A stretch of DNA of 64,000 nt, taken from Rhodoferax aquaticus (GTDB lineage: Bacteria > Pseudomonadota > Gammaproteobacteria > Burkholderiales > Burkholderiaceae_C). Below, one piece after another: positions 35,521 through 43,656 of this stretch. The translations under genes and the position numbers were made by a program. The notes beneath the pieces were generated by a model, which was not told the origin of the DNA, did not search any database, and worked only from the letters and a program-made list of their open reading frames with translations. How positions within the stretch are numbered: the stretch's first letter is position 1; each line of letters opens with the position of its first letter. Location: contig NZ_CP036282.1 of NCBI RefSeq assembly GCF_006974105.1, positions 1,674,001 to 1,738,000 on the forward strand, in the 5' to 3' direction.

Positions 35521-35586
35521 GGCGCAGGCCGACTCCCGCTTTGGGTGGGCACAGGTCGACTCCCGCTTTGGGTGGCGCAGGCCGAC
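35521..35586 (+). repeat. Short tandem repeat, 27-bp unit, about 2.4 copies
   Basis: GACTCCCGCTTTGGGTGG occurs at 35531-35548 and 35558-35575, inside 27-bp units beginning GGCGCAGGCC and GGCACAGGTC. A partial third unit runs into palindromic element copy C. It lies in the cobW-cobN gap. Confidence 0.8.
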
Positions 35587-35665
35587 GGGGTACTCTGCTC
35601 CGCGGCTGTCCTCCGCCCTGCGGGCTCCCCCTTTATGCCGCTGCGCAGAGCACCCCATCGACCTG
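35578..35665 (-). repeat. Variable-arm palindromic element, copy C
   Basis: Arms 35578-35598 and 35645-35665 are 21-nt inverted repeats whose three mismatches are all compatible with G-U pairing (arm CAGGYCGAYGGGGTRCTCTGC). Read on the minus strand the core is GCGCAGCGGCATAAAGGGGG, AGCCCGC, GGCGGAGGACA and CGGAGC, a diverged form of the A/B core. The arm is unrelated to those of A, B and D. Confidence 0.75.
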
Positions 35666-35716
35666 CGCTGGCGGCGGGCTTGCATGCTAATTGGTGGAGA
35701 ACCCTCTACGTTGGAT

Positions 35717-35821
35717 GCTGGCGAGGGTGGGGTGGATGGCGCAGCGGAATAAAGGGGGAGCAGTCGGCCCTAGGCCGCTGCGGAGGACATCCGCGGAGCT
35801 ATTCACCCCGCCCTCACCAGC
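35717..35821 (+). repeat. Variable-arm palindromic element, copy D (inverted relative to C)
   Basis: An arm beginning GCTGGCGAGGGTGGGGTGG pairs with CACCCCGCCCTCACCAGC, with a few wobble or mismatch positions. The core reads GCGCAGCGGAATAAAGGGGG, AGC, an AGTCGGCCCTAGGCCGCT mini-hairpin, then GCGGAGGACAT and CGGAGC. Together with copy C it makes a large inverted repeat with about 92 nt between the cores. Nothing coding is recognised in 35487-35858. Confidence 0.7.
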
Positions 35822-35858
35822 CCGCCACAACCAACCTCAATACGTGAATTAAACAACT

Positions 35859-38800
35859 ATGCACCTACTCTCCACCCGCCCCGGCGGCCATGTCGAAGAC
35901 GATGGCAATGGCATCGTGCGCGTGGAGCAAACGCCGGGTGACATCGTGGTGCTCACCGTGGCGGACACTACCTTGTCGCTCTTGGCCGAGGTGGCCAGCA
36001 ACCTGCCCGCCGATTTTCCGACCGTGCGCCTGGCCAACCTGATGTGGCTGCGCCAGCCCGCGTCCACCGACTTGTACATGGACGATGTACTGCGCCACGC
36101 CAAGGCCATCGTCATCGAACACTTGGGTGCCCCCAGCGACTGGGCCTACATCGTCGACCAAGTGTGTGAGTCGGCGAAAGCGCGCGGCCAGTGGCTGGTC
36201 ATGGTGTCGGGCGAGTGTGTGGAAGACGCGCAGCTGCTGTTGCGCAGCACCGCCGCCAAAGACGACTGCACCCACCTGTGGCGCTGCCTGCGCGAAGGCG
36301 GGCGCGACAACGCCAACAACTTCTACCAGCTGATTGCCCATGCCGCCTTTGGCCGTGGCGAGCGGCCTGCGCCTGCGCAGGTGCTGCCCGGTGCGGTGCG
36401 CTACGAGCCCTTGACTCAAGTAGCCCCGTGGCGAGAAGGTGCCCCCGTGGCGCTGCTGGTGTTTTACAAAGCCCACTTGCAGGCCGGCAACACCGCCGCG
36501 TTTGATGCCATGCTGGCCGCCCTGTCAGAGCAGGGCCTCAACACCATGGCGCTGGCGCTGGACTCGCTCAAAAACCCAGAGAGCATGGCGCTGCTGCAGA
36601 CCATGGCGCGCGAGCACAAAGTCGATGTGGTGCTCAACGCCACCAGCTTTGCCGTGGGCTCCATCGATGGCAACGACAGCGGTGCCGAGGTACAGCCGGT
36701 GCTGCTGGCGGGGGATGCGCCGGTGCTGCAGCTCATCACCGCCGGTTGCTCGCAAGAGCAGTGGCAAGACGACCCGCACGGCCTCACCCCGCGCGACCTC
36801 GCCATGCAAATCGTGCTGCCGGAGGTGGATGGCCGCATTGGCACCCGGCCCATCAGCTTCAAAGGCCTGGCCTGGCGCTGCGAGCGCGCCGAGATTGACG
36901 TGGTGCGCTACCAGCCTGAGACCGAGCGCATGGCCTATGTGGCCGCTCTCGCCCGCCGATGGTGCGCATTGCGCTATAAAAACAATAGTGAAAAGCGCGT
37001 GGCGTTGGTGCTGGCCAACTACCCGAATGACGACTCGCGGCTCGCCAACGGCGTGGGGCTGGACACGCCTGCCTCCACCGTGGTCATCCTGCAAGCCCTG
37101 CAAGCCGCAGGTTATGCCACCGGCGATGTGCCGGCGGACAGCGACGCCCTGATGGCTGACCTGACGCGCGGCATCACCAACAACCTGGACGCGAACGACT
37201 CCCGCCCTGTGGGGCAGAGCCTCGCCATGGCTGACTATTTGCAAGACTTCCACGCGCTGCCCGCCGAGAGCCAAGCCGCCATCAACGCGCGGTGGGGCCT
37301 GCCAGAGCAGGACCCGCTGGTGCGCCATGGCCGCTTCATGATTTCCGGTCAGCGCTACGGCAACGTGTTTGTGGGCAACCAGCCCGCCCGTGGCCGCGAC
37401 TTGGACCTGGTCGCCACCTACCACGATGCCGATTTGGTGCCCACGCACAACTACCTCGCCTTCTACTTCTGGATGCGCCGCGCCTACGCGGTGGATGCCG
37501 TGGTGCATGTGGGCAAGCACGGCAATCTAGAGTGGCTGCCCGGCAAAAGCGTGGCGCTGGGCGCGGCCTGCTGGCCCGACGCCATCCTGGGCCCGCTGCC
37601 GCACCTGTACCCCTTTATCGTGAACGACCCGGGCGAGGGCGCGCAGGCCAAGCGCCGCACGCAGGCCGTCATCATCGACCACCTCATGCCCGCGATGACG
37701 CGGGCCGAAACCTATGGCCCCCTGCAGCAGCTCGAAGGCCGTATGGACGAGTATTACGAAGCCCTGTCGCTCGACCCGCGCCGCGCCAAGCTGCTGCGCG
37801 GCAGCATTCTGGAGCAGGTGCTGGCCGATGGCTTGCACATCGAGCTGGGCTTTACCAAACCTGCCGACGATGCTGAGCGCGAAGCGCTGCTGCGCCGCTT
37901 GGACGCTTACCTGTGCGAGATCAAAGAATCCCAAATCCGCGACGGCCTGCACACCTTCGGCCAGTCGCCCGCCGGCCGCCAGCGGGTAGACACGCTGGTG
38001 GCGCTGGCCCGCTACCCCGGTGGCTCGGGTGCGGCACAGGCCAGCCTCACGGTGGCGCTGGCGCAAGACCTGGGCCTGACAGACTTTGACGCCCTGAGCC
38101 CCGACTGGGCTGCCCCCTGGACCGGCGCGCGCCCCGCCGTGTTGCAAGCCCTGAGCGATGACGCTTGGCGTCACGCCGGCCACACCCGCGAGCGGGTGGA
38201 ACTGCTGGCCACCCGCGTGGTGCAAGACATGCTGTTCGAGCAAGTTAACTCCGATCGCCCTGAGCTTGTCGAAGGGCTTCGACAGGCTCAGCCCGAACGG
38301 GAAGGGTTTCTCACAGAAGGGCCGTCACAGGAACCAGAACGTTGGCCCCACACCTCCCAAGTGCTGCAGCGCCTGCAAACGGTGCTGGCTCCGCGCCTCG
38401 ATGCCTGTGGCCCCAACGAAATCACCCAGCTGCTGCGCGGGCTCGATGGCCGCTTTATCCCGCCCGGCCCCAGCGGCGCGCCCTCGCGTGGTCGGCCCGA
38501 TGTACTGCCCACCGGGCGCAACTTTTACTCGGTGGACACGCGCGCCATCCCCACCCAAACCGCCTATGCCATGGGCGCCAAGGGCGCAGACCGCGTGGTC
38601 GAGCGCCACCTGCAAGACCATGGCGCTTACCCCACGGCCATGGGCCTCTCCGTGTGGGGCACCAGCACCATGCGCACCGGCGGTGAAGACGTGGCCCAGG
38701 CCTTCTCGCTCTTGGGCGTGCGGCCCAAGTGGGCAGCGGGCAGCAACCGCGTGACGGACATTGAAGTCATGCCCATGACCGTGCTGGGCCGTCCGCGCGT

Positions 38801-39725
38801 GGATGTGACACTGCGTGTCTCCGGCTTCTTCCGCGATGCCTTCCCCAATGTGATTGACTTGTTCGACACCGCCGTGCGCGCCGTGGCTGCCATCTCAATC
38901 GAGGACGAGGCGGACGACGTCAACCCCATCCGCGTGCGGGTGCAGGCCGAGGCCGCGCAGGCCCAGGCCGCCGGCCACAGCGATGCGGACGCCGAGCGCG
39001 CCTCCACCTGGCGCGTGTTCGGCCCCCGGCCGGGTGGCTATGGCGCGGGCTTGCAAGCATCCATTGCCAGCGGCAACTGGACCGAGCGCTCCGACTTGGC
39101 CGAAGCCTATTTGCGAGCCGGTGCCTTTGCCTACGGCCTGGACAGCGACGGCGCTGCCGCCCCCGAAGCCTTTGCCCAGCGCATGGCTGGGTTGGATGCG
39201 GTGCTGCACAACCAAGACAACCGCGAGCACGACATCCTCGACTCGGGCGACTACTACCAGTTCATGGGCGGCATGGCTGCGGCGGTGGAGCACCTGAGCG
39301 GCAAGACGGCCGCCCTGTACCACGGCGACTTCAGCGTGCCCGGCGCACCGCAAATCCGCAGCTTGGGCGAAGAAGTGGCACGCGTGGTGCGCTCGCGCGC
39401 CGTCAACCCCAAGTGGATAGACGGCATCAAGCGCCACGGCTACAAGGGCGCGTTTGAAATGGCGGCCACCGTCGACTTTTTGTTTGCCTTTGACGCCACC
39501 ACCGGCGTGGTGGCCGACCACCAGTACGCGCTGGTGGCCGACGCCTATGTGCACGACGACGACACCCGCGCATTTCTGCAACAACACAACCCCGGCGCTT
39601 TGCGCAGCATCGGCGAGCGCCTGCTGGAAGCCATGCAGCGCGGCCTGTGGGCCGAGCCCGGCGACCACCGCGAACGCATCCAGGACCATGTGCTGGCGCT
39701 CGAAAACCAACTAGAAGCTTCCTGA
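35859..39725 (+). CDS. cobN: Cobaltochelatase large subunit CobN
   Basis: Catalytic ATP-dependent subunit that inserts cobalt into hydrogenobyrinic acid a,c-diamide in the aerobic pathway. The 1288-residue length fits CobN. Conserved parts include DLVPTHNYLAFYFW, VHVGKHGNLEWLPGKSVAL, MDEYYEALSLDPRR, and the C-terminal YGAGLQASIASGNW, DSGDYYQFMGGMAAAVEHL and HGYKGAFEMAATVDFLFAFD. Residues about 800-814 (RPELVEGLRQAQPER) are encoded by a REP-type palindrome. It is followed 2 nt later by the chelatase AAA gene. Confidence 0.96.
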   Translation: MHLLSTRPGGHVEDDGNGIVRVEQTPGDIVVLTVADTTLSLLAEVASNLPADFPTVRLANLMWLRQPASTDLYMDDVLRHAKAIVIEHLGAPSDWAYIVDQVCESAKARGQWLVMVSGECVEDAQLLLRSTAAKDDCTHLWRCLREGGRDNANNFYQLIAHAAFGRGERPAPAQVLPGAVRYEPLTQVAPWREGAPVALLVFYKAHLQAGNTAAFDAMLAALSEQGLNTMALALDSLKNPESMALLQTMAREHKVDVVLNATSFAVGSIDGNDSGAEVQPVLLAGDAPVLQLITAGCSQEQWQDDPHGLTPRDLAMQIVLPEVDGRIGTRPISFKGLAWRCERAEIDVVRYQPETERMAYVAALARRWCALRYKNNSEKRVALVLANYPNDDSRLANGVGLDTPASTVVILQALQAAGYATGDVPADSDALMADLTRGITNNLDANDSRPVGQSLAMADYLQDFHALPAESQAAINARWGLPEQDPLVRHGRFMISGQRYGNVFVGNQPARGRDLDLVATYHDADLVPTHNYLAFYFWMRRAYAVDAVVHVGKHGNLEWLPGKSVALGAACWPDAILGPLPHLYPFIVNDPGEGAQAKRRTQAVIIDHLMPAMTRAETYGPLQQLEGRMDEYYEALSLDPRRAKLLRGSILEQVLADGLHIELGFTKPADDAEREALLRRLDAYLCEIKESQIRDGLHTFGQSPAGRQRVDTLVALARYPGGSGAAQASLTVALAQDLGLTDFDALSPDWAAPWTGARPAVLQALSDDAWRHAGHTRERVELLATRVVQDMLFEQVNSDRPELVEGLRQAQPEREGFLTEGPSQEPERWPHTSQVLQRLQTVLAPRLDACGPNEITQLLRGLDGRFIPPGPSGAPSRGRPDVLPTGRNFYSVDTRAIPTQTAYAMGAKGADRVVERHLQDHGAYPTAMGLSVWGTSTMRTGGEDVAQAFSLLGVRPKWAAGSNRVTDIEVMPMTVLGRPRVDVTLRVSGFFRDAFPNVIDLFDTAVRAVAAISIEDEADDVNPIRVRVQAEAAQAQAAGHSDADAERASTWRVFGPRPGGYGAGLQASIASGNWTERSDLAEAYLRAGAFAYGLDSDGAAAPEAFAQRMAGLDAVLHNQDNREHDILDSGDYYQFMGGMAAAVEHLSGKTAALYHGDFSVPGAPQIRSLGEEVARVVRSRAVNPKWIDGIKRHGYKGAFEMAATVDFLFAFDATTGVVADHQYALVADAYVHDDDTRAFLQQHNPGALRSIGERLLEAMQRGLWAEPGDHRERIQDHVLALENQLEAS
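38256..38300 (+). repeat. REP-type palindrome, copy 1 (in frame inside cobN)
   Basis: 45 nt containing TGAGCTTGTCGAA and TTCGACAGGCTCA (12 of 13 complementary) around GGGC. It is identical over 45 nt to the copy at 51021-51065. The length is a multiple of three, and it lies in a variable stretch of CobN. Confidence 0.9.
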
Positions 39726-39727
39726 CC

Positions 39728-40840
39728 ATGCCCTTAAATCCTGAAATTCGTCCTGAAGTTCGCCCATACAAACATACCGGCACCCCGGCATCCGCCAGCG
39801 CGCCCGAGCCCGTGCCTTTTCCCTTCACCGCGCTGGTGGGCCAGCAGGCCTTGCAGCGCGCTTTGCTGCTGGTGGCGGTAGACCCCGGCATTGGTGGTGT
39901 GCTCATTGGCGGGCCGCGTGGCACGGCCAAGTCCACCGCTGCACGCGCCTTGGCCGCCTTGCTGCCGCAGGCCCCGTTTGTCACCCTGCCGCTGGCTGCC
40001 AGCCTGGAGCAACTGGTGGGCACGCTCAGCATTGAAGACGCCTTGCAAAGCGGCGCGGTGCGCCTCTCGCCCGGCTTGGTGGCGCGGGCGCACCAGGGCG
40101 TGCTGTATGTGGACGAGGTGAACTTGTTGCCCGACGCGCTGGTCGATGCCTTGCTCGACGTCGCTGCCAGCGGCGTCAACACCGTGGAGCGCGACGGCAT
40201 CTCGCAGCGCCACGCCGCGCGCTTTGTGCTGGTGGGCACCATGAACCCGGAGGAGGGCGAACTGCGCCCCCAGCTGCTGGACCGCTTTGGCCTCTCGGTG
40301 TGGCTGCACAACCCCACCGACGCAGCGCAGCGCCAGCACATCGTGCGCAGCCGCTTGCTGTTTGATACGGATCCGGCTGCGGTGGCCGCCAGCCATGCCG
40401 ACGCCGTGCAAAACCTGGCCGCCAGCGTACTGGACGCCCAAGCCCTGTTGCCCCGCGTGCAGTGGCCCGACGACGCGCTGGCCCACGCCGGTGCACTCGC
40501 CTTGGCCGCCGGGGTGGATGGCGTGCGTGCCGATTTGGTGATGCTGCGCGCCGCCCGCGCATCCGCCGCGCTGGACGGGCGCGACGCGGTGACGGTGGCC
40601 GATGTGGACGCCGTGGCCGAGCTGGCCTTGCACCACCGCCGGCAGGTTGGAGCGCAGCAACCCGCGCCAAAAGCCTCACAGAAGCCACAACCTCCCACCC
40701 AAGGCCAAGACACAAGTAGCCCGCAGCCGGAATCGGCCGGTGCTGGCAGTGCCGAAGGCGATTGGGGCGCCATGCCCCCCGTGCCCGTGGGCACCGTGCG
40801 GCCTGCGGTTGCAGGAGTGCTCCCGCCAAAAAAAGCCTGA
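39728..40840 (+). CDS. AAA+ ATPase chelatase subunit (ChlI/BchI-like) for cobaltochelatase
   Basis: A 370-residue MoxR/ChlI-type ATPase presumed to power CobN, replacing CobS. Walker A-like GGPRGTAKST, LPLAASLEQLVGTLSIEDAL, Walker B VLYVDEVNLLPD, MNPEEGELRPQLLDRFGL (sensor 1 and Arg finger region) and the lid domain are visible, then a Pro/Gln-rich linker. The frame ends PPKKA at a TGA immediately after a 7-A run. A -1 shift there would continue into the VWA domain downstream, giving a ChlD-like protein of about 603 residues. Confidence 0.9.
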   Translation: MPLNPEIRPEVRPYKHTGTPASASAPEPVPFPFTALVGQQALQRALLLVAVDPGIGGVLIGGPRGTAKSTAARALAALLPQAPFVTLPLAASLEQLVGTLSIEDALQSGAVRLSPGLVARAHQGVLYVDEVNLLPDALVDALLDVAASGVNTVERDGISQRHAARFVLVGTMNPEEGELRPQLLDRFGLSVWLHNPTDAAQRQHIVRSRLLFDTDPAAVAASHADAVQNLAASVLDAQALLPRVQWPDDALAHAGALALAAGVDGVRADLVMLRAARASAALDGRDAVTVADVDAVAELALHHRRQVGAQQPAPKASQKPQPPTQGQDTSSPQPESAGAGSAEGDWGAMPPVPVGTVRPAVAGVLPPKKA

Positions 40841-41538
40841 GCCACCCCGGCCCCGCGCCCCAAAGTGCGGCGCGCGGCGGGCGGTGGCGCACAGCGGCCT
40901 TACCAGCTGGTGCCCAAGCACCGGCGGTGGCGGTGCGCGCGCCATCTGGCCCCGCAACACAACGCGGAGCCATCGCCTGGCTGCCCACCTTGCAAGCCAA
41001 AGGCCGCAATGCCCTGGCCGCGCAGCACCTGCGCTGGCGCGAGCCCAAGGGCAAGCCGTCTACCTTGCATTTGCTGCTGCTAGACACCTCCGGCTCCATG
41101 CGCCAAGGCGGCCGCCTAGCGCGGGCCAAAGGCTACGCCGCCCAGTTGCTGGAGCAAGCCGCCCGCGCGGGCGACCATGTGGCGCTGCTGTGCTTTGGCG
41201 GGCAGGGCGTGGAAGTGCTGGTGCCCCCCGGCCCCGCGCGCCGCGCCGCTGCCGTGCGCGTGCAACAGCGCGGCGGCGGTGGCGGCACACCCTTGGCCCA
41301 GGCCATGGTGGCGGCTGATAACCTCATGGTCCAACACCGCCGTGTGCGCGGTACCAGCGCCAGCACGGCGTCTACCGTCCTCTGGTTGCTGACCGACGGT
41401 CGCACCCTGGAGCAACCCCAAGCGCCCCGAGGCGCGGAACAAGTCGTGATGGTGGACTTTGACGACGCCAAGGTCCGGGTCGGCCGCTGTGCCGACTGGG
41501 CTGCGCGCTGGGGCGCGGACTACCGTAAGGTTGGATAG
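40762..41538 (+). CDS. VWA-domain chelatase subunit (ChlD C-terminal half; probably made by -1 frameshift from the ATPase gene)
   Basis: A von Willebrand A domain with MIDAS motif LLLDTSGSM (about 40 residues before a GGGGTPLAQAM segment) and the final LLTDGR aspartate. It would interact with CobN and the AAA subunit, playing the CobT/ChlD role. An independent ATG exists at 40762 but overlaps the ATPase gene by 79 nt, and its first residues match nothing. The likely N terminus comes from frameshifting at 40834, which fuses ATPase residues 1-369 to 234 residues of this frame. Confidence 0.8.
   Translation: MGRHAPRARGHRAACGCRSAPAKKSLSHPGPAPQSAARGGRWRTAALPAGAQAPAVAVRAPSGPATQRGAIAWLPTLQAKGRNALAAQHLRWREPKGKPSTLHLLLLDTSGSMRQGGRLARAKGYAAQLLEQAARAGDHVALLCFGGQGVEVLVPPGPARRAAAVRVQQRGGGGGTPLAQAMVAADNLMVQHRRVRGTSASTASTVLWLLTDGRTLEQPQAPRGAEQVVMVDFDDAKVRVGRCADWAARWGADYRKVG
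40813..40888 (+). promoter_or_regulatory. Candidate programmed -1 ribosomal frameshift site (dnaX-like cassette)
   Basis: SD-like AGGAG (40813-40817) lies exactly 10 nt before slippery A_AAA_AAA (40828-40834), in phase with codons CCA AAA AAA. The zero-frame stop TGA is at 40838-40840. A GC-rich hairpin begins 6 nt after the slip (GCCACC 40841-40846 with GGTGGC 40883-40888 and further GC pairing inside). After the shift the frame reads KKSLSHPG into the VWA ORF. This is the same four-part layout as E. coli dnaX. Confidence 0.75.
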
Positions 41539-41590
41539 TTGCTATGGTATTGGGAGCTGCTTGCGCAATTGGGATGTGCGCTACAGCCTG
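41539..41590 (+). repeat. Small dispersed repeat, family R (copy 5, intergenic)
   Basis: TGCTATGGTATTGGGAGCTG, CTTGCGCAATTGGGATGTGC and GCTACAGCCTG fit the family pattern well. It starts one base after the VWA gene stop and marks the left edge of the non-cobalamin insert. Confidence 0.6.
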
Positions 41591-41668
41591 TTTTTGTCTT
41601 GAGCGAGGCAATGGTTTGACGCCATACGGCTCGACATGGAGTCTGCAGTCAATGCCACCGCTCGACGC

Positions 41669-42799
41669 TTACATGCCACTGGCATAACCTTTGGGCAGTA
41701 CGACCAAAATACTGCCGAACGACTGCAGGCCCACGACTTCTTGAAGCACCACACCGCTGCGCACAAACAGCGCATTCCATTGCACCAAGGTGCGCTCCCT
41801 TCCGCGCGTTCCCATGAACATTTGCATGTCAAATGAAGCTCTCGCAAGATCCGTTTTTTGTTCTGGCATCACCACTTCCATGATGGCAATGCGCGCGCCG
41901 CTGCTGCCGCTGGCCCGTGCAAGCTGGGTCAGGGCTTGGATGCACAGCGCATCGTCGAGACCGTGCAGCACGGCACTGAGTAGGTATACATCTTTATCGC
42001 TCGTCGCGCGGGGCACGGACTGAAGCACGTCACCCGCTTCAAAACGCATTCGCTCTACTCCGGGTGTAGGGTGCTTGTCCCAATAGGTCTGGGCTTCAGC
42101 AACGACTTGGGCTCGGTCTACCACCAAGGCGCTCAGTTGGGGATGGCGTTGCAGGATGGCAAGTGCTTTGGCGCCTCGTGAGCCGCCCACGTCAATGATT
42201 CGCTCGAACCGCCCCCAGTCAAAGTCGGTGGCAAAACTATCGCCCGTCAGAGCTTCTACGCTGTCCATCGCCTGCGAAAACAGTTGGTCAAAGTCGGGGT
42301 GATGATTCAAGTAATCAAACAAGTCCTCACCATGCGACAGGCGAAAGGGGGCAACGCCCTCGCGCACGCCGCGCTCAAGCTGCTCAAACCAAGGCTGGCC
42401 CATAGCCTGTGAGTTGTGCATGAGGACCATGGCCCGTACGTTCTTCGGGTTGTCGGCTCTCAGATAACTTGAGAGCTTGTTGTTGCTGTACACGTCCGCT
42501 GCTGTTTCCTCAAAAACGCCCATGGCCGCCAGCATGCGCAGCAGCCTGGCCGTGGCATCGGCGTTGGCCGATACGCGCGTGGCGATGGTCGTCGCATCCA
42601 GCGCCTGATCTGCCAGCACGGTGGCAATATCCAGCCGTACGGCAACATCAAGCGCCCGTGATTGCCAGAACGCTGAGCCAATTTGCATCAGGCGAAAGGG
42701 TGGGGGCGTGAGTTTATGGGGCAAGGCTTGCAGCCACGCACTGAACTTCATCAGTTTGGCAAAGCGGCTTACGGCGCCAGGGTTCTTTTGTAGTGTCAT
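41669..42799 (-). CDS. SAM-dependent methyltransferase (O-methyltransferase family 2-like)
   Basis: A 376-residue methyltransferase with an N-terminal winged-helix dimerisation region (LDVAVRLDIATVLADQALD, ADATARLLRMLAAMGVF) and a Rossmann domain with SAM motif IIDVGGSRGAKALAIL. Post-motifs include ARIAIMEVVMPEQ and the C-terminal RTLVQWNALFVRSG. Start ATG at 42799 is at the domain. It probably methylates a hydroxyl of a small aromatic molecule. It lies 26 nt after the hydrolase gene in an ECF41-linked string. Confidence 0.82.
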   Translation of the reverse strand: MTLQKNPGAVSRFAKLMKFSAWLQALPHKLTPPPFRLMQIGSAFWQSRALDVAVRLDIATVLADQALDATTIATRVSANADATARLLRMLAAMGVFEETAADVYSNNKLSSYLRADNPKNVRAMVLMHNSQAMGQPWFEQLERGVREGVAPFRLSHGEDLFDYLNHHPDFDQLFSQAMDSVEALTGDSFATDFDWGRFERIIDVGGSRGAKALAILQRHPQLSALVVDRAQVVAEAQTYWDKHPTPGVERMRFEAGDVLQSVPRATSDKDVYLLSAVLHGLDDALCIQALTQLARASGSSGARIAIMEVVMPEQKTDLARASFDMQMFMGTRGRERTLVQWNALFVRSGVVLQEVVGLQSFGSILVVLPKGYASGM

Positions 42800-42825
42800 G
42801 GGGTGTTTAGTGCGCGAGTTGGGAG

Positions 42826-43632
42826 CTAGCCGAGCAGCTCGCAAATGCGTGGTGCCGCTGCGTACAGCGTGGAGTAGTGAGACAAGCCCTGCATGCGATG
42901 GACCTCAGCGCAGTGAGGGAGTTGTTGCTGAAGATAGTCAGACATCTCCTTGGGAGACCAATTGTCTTGGTCGCCATGCCATAGCTGGGTCTGGGCTAAA
43001 GTGCTTCGCAAAGACGCTTGCCAGGGTGTGACGTAGGCTTGTACATCACGCAAGTAGCCTGGGACATTGCCGCAAAAGCACTCCCGCAAGACACTGTGCA
43101 TGAACTGTTTGAACTCAGCATTGGCGGCCAGGTCTTTGTCAGCAGCCATTGCGCTGGAAAACAGCATGCCAAACAAAAGTTGGGGAGCGAAAGTCGCAAG
43201 CAGACCCTGCCAATAGGACAGCAGTTTGAAGGCCAGTGGCATTTTTTGGGCCAGCCAAAACACTTTTCCACCTGCCATTGAACCCTGGAAGTCACCGCCT
43301 TCCAGTGGGGCGGCAGGTGAGATCAAGTGGAGACTGCGAACCTGCTGGCGCATCAGGCGACTCACCTGTAAGGCAACAAACGCACCAATAGAAAAGCCAA
43401 TGATGTCGACCGGCGCGCCTTGGGCAACCCGGTCAATGTCGTCGGCCAGCGCTTGAAAATACCTGTCGCCAACGATAGAGCTGTCTATAGAAAAGCGATC
43501 CTGACAGATCACCCGTAGGCCGTTTTGGGCGGCGTCGGTGTGCAAAATTTGCGCCTCACCGATGCCACCTGGCGCACCGTGGAAATAGACGACCAGACGA
43601 CCGTCCGCGGCACCGAAGCTGCTGTGTTTCAT
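42826..43632 (-). CDS. Alpha/beta hydrolase
   Basis: A 268-residue soluble hydrolase with oxyanion segment YFHGAPGG, nucleophile elbow GFSIGAF (Ser), acid in HGDQDNWSP and His in GLSHYST. Substrate unknown. It lies 24 nt downstream of the ECF41 sigma factor on the same strand and may be part of its operon. Confidence 0.82.
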   Translation of the reverse strand: MKHSSFGAADGRLVVYFHGAPGGIGEAQILHTDAAQNGLRVICQDRFSIDSSIVGDRYFQALADDIDRVAQGAPVDIIGFSIGAFVALQVSRLMRQQVRSLHLISPAAPLEGGDFQGSMAGGKVFWLAQKMPLAFKLLSYWQGLLATFAPQLLFGMLFSSAMAADKDLAANAEFKQFMHSVLRECFCGNVPGYLRDVQAYVTPWQASLRSTLAQTQLWHGDQDNWSPKEMSDYLQQQLPHCAEVHRMQGLSHYSTLYAAAPRICELLG

Positions 43633-43656
43633 GTGTGTGATGACCTAGGTGTGAGC

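Noticed and set aside
35284..35847. Plus-strand frame of 187 residues across the cobW end and the repeat region
   Set aside because: Made of cobW out-of-frame sequence and repeat DNA; no homology and no plausible start.
39427..40863. 478-residue minus-strand frame over the chelatase ATPase
   Set aside because: Antisense shadow of cobN and the ATPase gene; low-complexity Ala/Ser/Arg composition and no motifs.
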